Source: an uncultured Treponema sp. (GTDB lineage Bacteria; Spirochaetota; Spirochaetia; Treponematales; Treponemataceae). From it: DNA of 7,623 nt. This document shows, piece by piece, positions 1-5,117 of this stretch (positions are counted from its first letter, which is position 1; each line of letters opens with the position of its first letter). The notes under the pieces are model-generated. The model had not been told where the DNA came from. It did no database searches and worked only from the letters and a program-made list of their open reading frames with translations. The stretch is from the NCBI GenBank assembly GCA_945833725.1, contig CAMAFU010000081.1, positions 1 to 7,623 on the forward strand, written 5' to 3'. Made by a program: the position numbers and the translations under genes.

Positions 1-65
1 ACCATTCGCTCCTTCGCGCCCCAATTTTTCTCATCAACTAATGCGGAGGCCCTGGTATTCACCTC

Positions 66-95
66 TTGAAATGAAACGCAAAAAACCATTAAACT
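66..95 (+). promoter_or_regulatory. Candidate sigma-70 promoter for the first gene
   Basis: TTGAAA at 66-71 (5 of 6 matches to the -35 consensus) is followed after 18 bases by TAAACT at 90-95 (4 of 6 matches to TATAAT). The start codon at 102 comes exactly 6 bases after the -10 box, which is where transcription would begin, so the transcript would have almost no leader. No Shine-Dalgarno sequence precedes the ATG, which fits this reading. AT-rich sequence makes chance matches common, so this remains a candidate. Confidence 0.4.
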
Positions 96-101
96 TTTGT
101 T

Positions 102-638
102 ATGAAAAAAGACAATTTAATTTATGAAATAGCTGAACCTCATGTAGTTGATTCCATTTCTAACATAGTCAAAGCAGAAGACATTTCCCTTATAAATCAA
201 GATGCTGTTACTGTTTCTCAATGCTTCGGCTCCCCGGATCTTTTCAAAGAAATTCTTGAAGGCGGGGAAGATTCAAAACTTATCGCTTCTTTCAAAAAAA
301 ATCTTACTCTCCTTATCCAGAAAACCTGGGTCGAAAAAACAGACGAAGCCGTTAAGGAGCAGGTGCTTTACAATCTGGAACAGTTCTGCGCCTATGCCGA
401 AGACAATAAATACGCCGAAGAATACAGAAGATTCGGTCAGATAATTTCCGATGTAGTTTACCTTATGTTCGGTCCTCAGTCAAAACAGCCGGAATTCAGC
501 GAATATGCCCTGCGTATTGATCCCGAATTCGGTATTTTCTGGTGGTACATTCAGAGTCTGCCGGAAACTTCATCTTTTTCTTCCGAAAAATGCCGTGTAC
601 TTATCCTTCTTGGAATGTACTTTCTTGCAAACTACTGA
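102..638 (+). CDS. Hypothetical protein, 178 aa, leading the proline gene cluster
   Basis: I do not recognise this family. The protein is 178 residues, acidic and apparently soluble: there is no signal peptide and no convincing membrane helix, although the C-terminal end (VLILLGMYFLANY) is hydrophobic. Aromatic residues cluster near the C-terminus (FGIFWWYIQSLPE, about residues 143-155), and the middle (about 60-125) looks helical. The ATG at 102 is the first in a frame that stays open to 636-638. It lacks a ribosome binding site and sits 6 bases after a -10-like box, so it may be translated from a leaderless message. Its stop lies 6 bases before proA, which suggests co-transcription and possibly coupled translation. 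The neighbourhood points to the proline operon, but nothing in the sequence shows a function. Coding potential is good: codon use resembles its neighbours and no other long frame competes. Confidence 0.75.
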   Translation: MKKDNLIYEIAEPHVVDSISNIVKAEDISLINQDAVTVSQCFGSPDLFKEILEGGEDSKLIASFKKNLTLLIQKTWVEKTDEAVKEQVLYNLEQFCAYAEDNKYAEEYRRFGQIISDVVYLMFGPQSKQPEFSEYALRIDPEFGIFWWYIQSLPETSSFSSEKCRVLILLGMYFLANY

Positions 639-644
639 TTTTTT

Positions 645-1901
645 ATGGATTTAGATTTTATATGCTCAAAACTGCGCAGTGCCTCGGACATTCTTTCCCT
701 CCAGACTGCCGCACAAAAAAATGCCTCCCTTGAACAGGTAAAAGCTGCCCTTAACCGGGACAGAAACGAAATTCTCCTTGCAAATAAAAAAGACACAGAC
801 ATTGCAAGAGAAAAAGGCATGTCCGAAAGTCTTGTAGAACGCCTTGCCCTGGACAACAAAAAAATAGATTCCATGATTCATTCTCTGGATATAATCATAA
901 ACCAGAACGATCCTTCCGGCGAAGAAATTTCCGGCTGGAAAACTCCCGACGGTCTTACAATCCGTCAGGTGCGTGTTCCTCTTGGAATTGTGGCAATAAT
1001 TTACGAAAGCCGCCCCAATGTTACTTTGGACGCTTTTGCTCTGGCTTATAAAAGCGGAAATTCCATTCTTTTGCGGGGTTCTTCCAGTGCCGTAAATTCG
1101 AATCAGGCAATTTTAAAAACAATAAAATCTGCCCTTTCCCAAGGCGATGGTGTTGAAGATGCAATTTATCTTGCTCCCTGCGAAAACCGGGAAGAAGTTC
1201 AGGAAATTCTTACAGCAACAGGCAAAATAGATGTTGTACTTCCCCGCGGAAGTGCAGGCTTAATAAACATGGTTACACAAAATGCCAGAATTCCTGTAAT
1301 TCAAACAGGTGCCGGTGTATGCCATCTTTATGTAGACGAAAGTGCCGATTTAAAAATGGCAGCTCAAATCGCCCTTAACGCAAAGTGCCAAAGACCGGGT
1401 GCCTGCAATGCCATAGAATGTATTGTTGTGCATAAGTCAGTTCTTAAAGAATTTATGCCTCTTTTATACAGAACATTTAACGGCAAAGTTCAACTTAGGT
1501 GCGACGAACAATCCCTTAAAGCCTTAGACTGTACACAAAAAACAAATGCAGTAAGTGCCAGCGAAAATGATTTCGGCTTTGAATTTCTGGATTTCGTATG
1601 TGCAGTCAAAACAGTAGATTCCATCCACGAAGCCATAAACTTTATAAATTCCCACAACACAAAACACTCTGAATGTATTGTTACAGAAAACAGGAGCAGT
1701 GCTCGTCTGTTTCAATCAAAAATAGATGCTGCCTGCGTATATGTAAATGCCAGTACACGGTTTACAGACGGCGGGGAATTTGGTTTTGGTGCAGAACTGG
1801 GTATAAGTACACAAAAACTTCATGCCAGAGGTCCTATGGGAATACAGGCCCTTACAACAACAAAATACCTTATAGACGGCGACGGTCAAACAAGAAGCTG
1901 A
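645..1901 (+). CDS. proA: Glutamate-5-semialdehyde dehydrogenase (gamma-glutamyl phosphate reductase)
   Basis: ProA carries out the NADPH-dependent reduction of gamma-glutamyl phosphate to glutamate-5-semialdehyde, the second step from glutamate to proline in the cytoplasm. At 418 residues it has the usual family length. It belongs to the aldehyde dehydrogenase fold and shows the ProA landmarks in order: VPLGIVAIIYESRPNVT (111-127), the nucleotide-binding LPRGSAGLI (199-207), PVIQTGAGVCHLYVD (217-231), QRPGACNAIE (249-258) carrying the predicted catalytic Cys254, and the C-terminal signature YVNASTRFTDGGEFGFG (366-382) followed by STQKLHARGPMG (388-399). The start at 645 lies 6 bases after the stop of the upstream hypothetical gene. 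Only a run of T separates them and no Shine-Dalgarno is visible, so reinitiation by ribosomes finishing the upstream gene is likely. An 81-base gap separates it from proB. No key residue is missing. Confidence 0.97.
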   Translation: MDLDFICSKLRSASDILSLQTAAQKNASLEQVKAALNRDRNEILLANKKDTDIAREKGMSESLVERLALDNKKIDSMIHSLDIIINQNDPSGEEISGWKTPDGLTIRQVRVPLGIVAIIYESRPNVTLDAFALAYKSGNSILLRGSSSAVNSNQAILKTIKSALSQGDGVEDAIYLAPCENREEVQEILTATGKIDVVLPRGSAGLINMVTQNARIPVIQTGAGVCHLYVDESADLKMAAQIALNAKCQRPGACNAIECIVVHKSVLKEFMPLLYRTFNGKVQLRCDEQSLKALDCTQKTNAVSASENDFGFEFLDFVCAVKTVDSIHEAINFINSHNTKHSECIVTENRSSARLFQSKIDAACVYVNASTRFTDGGEFGFGAELGISTQKLHARGPMGIQALTTTKYLIDGDGQTRS

Positions 1902-1947
1902 TATCATATTTTTACCATGCCCCTTTTCACCTTCTCTTTATTGCATG

Positions 1948-1976
1948 TTGCGTTTTAAATCTGTCTTCACTAAAAT
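1948..1976 (+). promoter_or_regulatory. Candidate internal promoter for proB
   Basis: The 81-base proA-proB gap holds TTGCGT at 1948-1953 (3 of 6 matches), then 17 bases, then TAAAAT at 1971-1976 (5 of 6 matches to TATAAT). The proB ATG at 1983 is exactly 6 bases beyond the -10 box, so a transcript from here would start at or next to the start codon. No Shine-Dalgarno is present. The arrangement copies that of the first gene in the window. I saw no hairpin terminator in this gap, so read-through from proA is also expected. Confidence 0.4.
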
Positions 1977-1982
1977 TGTTTT

Positions 1983-2777
1983 ATGAACATTAAAGAAATT
2001 ATAAATTCATCCCGCAAAATTGTTATAAAAATCGGGTCTAATACTCTTGCCCGGGAAGATGGAACTCAAAATACAGAATTTATGGCAAATTTTGCCAGGC
2101 AGTGCAAAAACCTTATACAGCAGGGAAAGCAGATTGTTGTTGTTTCTTCTGGTGCGCAGGTTTCCGGGGTTTCAACTTTAAAAGAATGGGCCCGCAAAAA
2201 AGATGTTCATTTCCGGCAGGCTTTGTGTGCAATTGGTCAGGTTGAACTTATGGCACAGTGGCGCAAAGCTTTCGACAGCCAGAACCTGCATATTGGTCAG
2301 CTGCTTTTTACAAAAGAAGATTTTGAAGACAGCCACCGCTCACTTAATATACGGAACACGCTTTTTACTCTTGTTGATGAAGGTGCCGTTCCAATCATCA
2401 ACGAAAATGACTCTGTTTCCACAGACGAATTTACAATAGGCGACAACGACAATCTTTCTGCTCTTACAGCAATTTTGTGGAGTGCCGATCTTCTGATTCT
2501 TTTTAGCGACATCGACGGAATTTATACAGACAATCCTAAAACAAACAAAAATGCAAAACTTATAGAAGAAGTTAAATCAATTCCCGAACTTAGAAAATCA
2601 ATTAAAATCGGGGAAACAAATTCCTTTGGAACAGGCGGCATCGAAACAAAAATTCAGGCCGCAGAAAAAACTACTGTTTACGGAATTCCTCTTCTTCTTG
2701 CAAACGGCGGTCGGGAAAATATTCTGGATGAACTTTCCTCTGGAAACGCTACAGGCACGCTTTTTATGGCAGAATAA
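1983..2777 (+). CDS. proB: Glutamate 5-kinase, short form without PUA domain
   Basis: ProB phosphorylates glutamate with ATP to gamma-glutamyl phosphate, the committed step of proline synthesis, and hands the labile product to ProA. The 264 residues cover only the amino acid kinase domain. Motifs visible in order are the phosphate-binding KIGS (16-19), SSGAQVSG (55-62), AIGQVELM (83-90), INENDSVSTDE (139-149), GDNDNLSA (153-160) for substrate binding, SDIDGIYTDNP (175-185) and the nucleotide-binding FGTGGIETKIQAA (215-227). The C-terminal PUA domain of the roughly 367-residue E. coli type is absent, and the protein ends cleanly after the kinase fold, so this is a natural short form and not a truncation. 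Feedback inhibition by proline is a family property that acts at the kinase domain and cannot be judged here. The ATG has no ribosome binding site. proC starts 18 bases downstream. Confidence 0.95.
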   Translation: MNIKEIINSSRKIVIKIGSNTLAREDGTQNTEFMANFARQCKNLIQQGKQIVVVSSGAQVSGVSTLKEWARKKDVHFRQALCAIGQVELMAQWRKAFDSQNLHIGQLLFTKEDFEDSHRSLNIRNTLFTLVDEGAVPIINENDSVSTDEFTIGDNDNLSALTAILWSADLLILFSDIDGIYTDNPKTNKNAKLIEEVKSIPELRKSIKIGETNSFGTGGIETKIQAAEKTTVYGIPLLLANGGRENILDELSSGNATGTLFMAE

Positions 2778-2795
2778 CCTGCGGAGACTTTACTT

Positions 2796-3581
2796 ATGAA
2801 AAAAATCGCTTTTATTGGAATGGGCAATATGGCCGGTGCCCTTGCAAAAGGTTTTGTTAAATCTGGGAAAATTGCTGCAAAAAATATTTTTGCCTACGCA
2901 CCAAATCAAATTAAACTTAAAGAAAATTCTTTGGACATTGGCTTTGTACCGTGCAGTACGCTGGAAGAAGCTGTTTCTTCTGCCGATACCGTTTTTATGG
3001 CCTGCAAACCTTACCAAATTGAAAACATACTTCCAAAAATAAAGCATCTTCTGGAAGGAAAGGCTCTTGTTTCAATAGCTTTGGGATGGAATTTTAACCG
3101 TTACGGAAACTGTCTTTCACATTCCACCAGAGTTCAATTCGTAATGCCAAACACGCCGGCTTTAGTTGGTGAAGGTGTTTTTCTCTTTGAAAAATCAAAC
3201 AGTCTTCTGCCGGAAGAAAGGCTCAGCCTTATGGAACTTTTTTCTTCAATAGGTCTTGTGGAAGAACTGGAAGACAGACTTATGGGAATTGGCGGTGCTG
3301 TAAGCGGATGCGGTCCTGCCTTTGTAGATATTTTTATCGAAGCCTACGCCGATGCGGCATGTAAATATGGTCTTCCACGAAAAACTGCCTATTCACTTAT
3401 AAGCCAGACTCTGCTAGGCTCTGCCAAACTCCAGCTGAAAACAGGCACTCATCCGGCAATTTTAAAAGACAATGTATGTTCTCCTGCCGGCTCAACGATT
3501 AAAGGTGTTGCCGCCCTTGAAGAAGCAGGATTGCGCCACGCCTGCATTCATTCTATCGATGCAATAATGAGCCAATCTTAG
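2796..3581 (+). CDS. proC: Pyrroline-5-carboxylate reductase
   Basis: ProC reduces 1-pyrroline-5-carboxylate, which forms spontaneously from the ProA product, to L-proline using NAD(P)H. The 261 residues match the family's usual 260-280. An N-terminal Rossmann fold opens with IAFIGMGNMAGAL (4-16, dinucleotide-binding glycines at 8 and 10) and includes ACKP (69-72). The linker region carries FVMPNTPALVGEG (115-127). The C-terminal helical dimerisation domain has SGCGPAF (170-176) and the P5CR signature around VCSPAGSTIKGVAALEEAG (227-245). The ATG at 2796 is supported by GGAG at 2783-2786 with a 9-base spacing, unlike proA and proB, which have no clear site. It is the last gene of the proline cluster and is followed by a structured intergenic region. 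Confidence 0.96.
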   Translation: MKKIAFIGMGNMAGALAKGFVKSGKIAAKNIFAYAPNQIKLKENSLDIGFVPCSTLEEAVSSADTVFMACKPYQIENILPKIKHLLEGKALVSIALGWNFNRYGNCLSHSTRVQFVMPNTPALVGEGVFLFEKSNSLLPEERLSLMELFSSIGLVEELEDRLMGIGGAVSGCGPAFVDIFIEAYADAACKYGLPRKTAYSLISQTLLGSAKLQLKTGTHPAILKDNVCSPAGSTIKGVAALEEAGLRHACIHSIDAIMSQS

Positions 3582-3582
3582 C

Positions 3583-3670
3583 CCGGATTGTAAGGGTGCC
3601 GCCAGGCATAAGCCTTAAAAGTGCAGGCACTTTTAAGGCTTATGAGGGTTACCGAACCCTGAAAAGCCGG
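3583..3670 (+). other. Structured intergenic element downstream of proC
   Basis: Nested complementary segments span this stretch. CCGG at 3583-3586 can pair with CCGG at 3667-3670. AGGGT at 3593-3597 can pair with ACCCT at 3656-3660. Inside these lie a small TGCC/GGCA hairpin (3597-3608), a perfect 16-bp hairpin (3608-3643) and a perfect 6-bp hairpin (3645-3660). Several of the pairings exclude one another. I do not recognise a known riboswitch, tRNA, SRP RNA or tmRNA here. It could be a structured 3' end of the proline mRNA, a small RNA or a REP-like repeat. Confidence 0.45.
3608..3643 (+). repeat. Perfect 16-bp inverted repeat (stem-loop)
   Basis: The left arm ATAAGCCTTAAAAGTG at 3608-3623 and the right arm CACTTTTAAGGCTTAT at 3628-3643 are exactly complementary, with the 4-base loop CAGG between them. 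It begins 26 bases after the proC stop. No T tract follows on either strand, so it is not a standard intrinsic terminator by itself. It could protect the 3' end of the proline mRNA, act as a bidirectional terminator of a non-canonical kind, or be a repeat element. Confidence 0.85.
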
Positions 3671-3697
3671 TTCTGCAGGTTATCTTCTTTTTGTTTT
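3655..3697 (+). terminator. Possible weak intrinsic terminator with competing hairpin
   Basis: AACC and CTG at 3655-3661 (one C bulged) can pair with CAGGTT at 3676-3681, and the stem is followed at once by a T-rich tract (3683-3697, 12 of 15 bases T). The stem is short and the loop is 14 bases, so it would be weak. Its left arm is also the right arm of the perfect AGGGTT/AACCCT hairpin (3645-3650 with 3655-3660), so the two cannot form together. It would end proline-operon transcripts before the next promoter. Confidence 0.35.
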
Positions 3698-3701
3698 AGA
3701 A

Positions 3702-3731
3702 TTGATATGCTCCCCTAAAACTTGCTAGAAT
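3702..3731 (+). promoter_or_regulatory. Sigma-70 promoter for the PFL-family/ABC-F unit
   Basis: TTGATA at 3702-3707 (4 of 6 matches to TTGACA) and TAGAAT at 3726-3731 (5 of 6 matches to TATAAT, with a G in place of the third-position T) are 18 bases apart. Transcription would start near 3738 and leave a leader of about 15 bases that contains the GGGGGA ribosome binding site. Its position directly after the structured region suggests a new transcription unit begins here. Confidence 0.6.
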
Positions 3732-3743
3732 GTAAAATATTTT

Positions 3744-3749
3744 GGGGGA
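3744..3749 (+). promoter_or_regulatory. Ribosome binding site that sets the PFL-family start
   Basis: GGGGGA sits 4 bases before the ATG at 3754. A longer frame could begin with TTG at 3742, but that codon overlaps the purine run and has no ribosome binding site of its own. The ATG also gives an N-terminus of family-like length, so it is the preferred start. Confidence 0.65.
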
Positions 3750-3753
3750 TATT

Positions 3754-5115
3754 ATGCTTTACTCTGCTTCAGAAATTCAAGAAACAGTTAATATGTTCAT
3801 GCGCCAGAAACTGGATGTACGGTGCATTACAATGGGAATTAGTCTTCTTGACTGTGCCGATTCCGATATTTCCGTTTCGTGCCGTAAAATTTACGATAAA
3901 ATTATGAAAAAGGCCGGCAATCTGGTAAAAGTCGGTCAGGATATAGAAAAAGAACTGGGCGTTCCAATCATCAACAAGCGGGTTTCTGTTACTCCTATTG
4001 CTTTAGTTGCAGGAGCTTCCGGTGCAAAATCTTATGTTGAATACTGCAAAACTCTGGATAAATGTGCCAGAGAATTGGGCATAAATTTTATAGGCGGATT
4101 TTCTGCACTTGTTCAAAAAGGTATTACGCCTGCCGACAGAATTTTAATTGATTCCATTCCAGAAGCTCTAGCCTCCACCAATTTTGTCTGTTCATCGGTA
4201 AATGTTGGTTCCACAAAATCGGGAATAAATATGGATGCCGTAAAACTTATGGGAGAAACCATAAAAAAAACATCGGAAGCCAGCAAAGACTGTGCCATAA
4301 ACGGTTGTTCAAAACTTGTTGTTTTCTGTAATGCCCCAGAAGACAATCCCTTTATGGCAGGTGCTTTTCATGGTCCTGGAGAAGCCGATGCAGTTATAAA
4401 TGTAGGTGTTTCAGGTCCAGGCGTAATTCTCGCTGCAGCAAAAGAATACAAAGGTCAGCCAATTAATGTGCTTGCAGAAGGCATTAAAAAAATGGCATTT
4501 AAAATAACAAGGCTTGGTCAGCTGGTAGGAACAGAGGCCGCAGCCCGTTTAGGCGTTAATTTCGGTATTCTGGATCTTTCTCTTGCACCAACACCGGAAG
4601 TAGGTGATTCTGTAGCCCGAATTCTCGAAGAAATAGGTCTTGAAGGAGCAGGCGCTCCCGGAACTACGGCTGCCCTTGCCATGCTTACCGACATGGTAAA
4701 AAAAGGCGGTGTTATGGCCAGCACAAATGTAGGCGGATTAAGCGGAGCGTTCATTCCTGTTTCAGAAGACGAAGGCATGATAAATGCTGTAAAACAAGGC
4801 TCAATCTGCCTTGAAAAACTTGAAGCCATGACAACTGTATGCTCTGTTGGTCTTGATATGATTGCAATCCCAGGCGACACTCCTGCCACAACAATTTCCG
4901 GCATTATGGCTGATGAATTTGCCATTGGAATGGTAAACAATAAAACAACGGCTGTAAGATTAATTCCCGCCCCAGGAAAAAAAGCCGGCGACTGGATTGA
5001 ATTTGGCGGACTTTTAGGCGGATGCCCTGTTATGCCTGTAAGCCAATTCGGTTGCAAAGAATTCATTAACCGTGGCGGACGCATTCCAGCTCCAATCCAC
5101 AGTTTCAGAAATTAA
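3754..5115 (+). CDS. PFL family protein (UPF0210/DUF711)
   Basis: This 453-residue protein matches the UPF0210/DUF711 family, usually about 450 residues, along its whole length. Recognisable conserved blocks are ITMGISLLDC (25-34), NKRVSVTPIALV (74-85), FIGGFSALVQKG (112-123), VCSSVNVGSTKSGINMDAV (145-163), DNPFMAGAFHGPGEAD (197-212), LSLAPTPEVGDSVARILEE (276-294), GGLSGAFIPVSEDEGM (327-342), CSVGLDMIAIPGDTP (363-377) and the C-terminal GGRIPAPIHSF (441-451). The family has a fold related to pyruvate formate-lyase, but I see no glycyl-radical motif near the C-terminus, so it is not expected to be a glycyl radical enzyme. Its biochemical role is not established. In many Firmicutes it is preceded by a small ACT-domain protein; that partner is absent here. 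ATG 3754 is chosen over TTG 3742 because of the GGGGGA site. The stop is 2 bases from the ABC-F start, so the two genes are almost certainly one operon. Confidence 0.93.
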   Translation: MLYSASEIQETVNMFMRQKLDVRCITMGISLLDCADSDISVSCRKIYDKIMKKAGNLVKVGQDIEKELGVPIINKRVSVTPIALVAGASGAKSYVEYCKTLDKCARELGINFIGGFSALVQKGITPADRILIDSIPEALASTNFVCSSVNVGSTKSGINMDAVKLMGETIKKTSEASKDCAINGCSKLVVFCNAPEDNPFMAGAFHGPGEADAVINVGVSGPGVILAAAKEYKGQPINVLAEGIKKMAFKITRLGQLVGTEAAARLGVNFGILDLSLAPTPEVGDSVARILEEIGLEGAGAPGTTAALAMLTDMVKKGGVMASTNVGGLSGAFIPVSEDEGMINAVKQGSICLEKLEAMTTVCSVGLDMIAIPGDTPATTISGIMADEFAIGMVNNKTTAVRLIPAPGKKAGDWIEFGGLLGGCPVMPVSQFGCKEFINRGGRIPAPIHSFRN

Positions 5116-5117
5116 CC

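Noticed and set aside
1..69. Frame open from base 1 to a TGA at 67-69, possibly the tail of an upstream gene
   Set aside because: It has only 22 codons, another frame is equally open through this region, and the end resembles no family. It is not enough to call a gene.
1673..1993. Overlapping plus-strand frame spanning the end of proA and the proA-proB gap
   Set aside because: Two thirds of it lies within conserved proA coding sequence in another frame. The product is Cys/Tyr-rich without any recognisable motif, and no ribosome binding site precedes it.
3645..3660. tRNA T-arm-like hairpin (AGGGTT ACCG AACCCT)
   Set aside because: The loop lacks the TTCRA sequence, no anticodon or acceptor arm can be placed around it, and there is no CCA end.
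3583..3673. Integron attC site, considered because integrons occur in some treponemes
   Set aside because: The GTTRRRY and RYYYAAC core sites are not present at the ends, and the main hairpin is a perfect palindrome, whereas attC sites have imperfect arms with extrahelical bases.
4518..5084. Open frame of 188 codons on the minus strand inside the PFL-family gene
   Set aside because: The plus-strand frame is a full-length match to a known family. The antisense frame has low-complexity, Pro/Ser-rich content typical of the reverse of a coding strand and no ribosome binding site.
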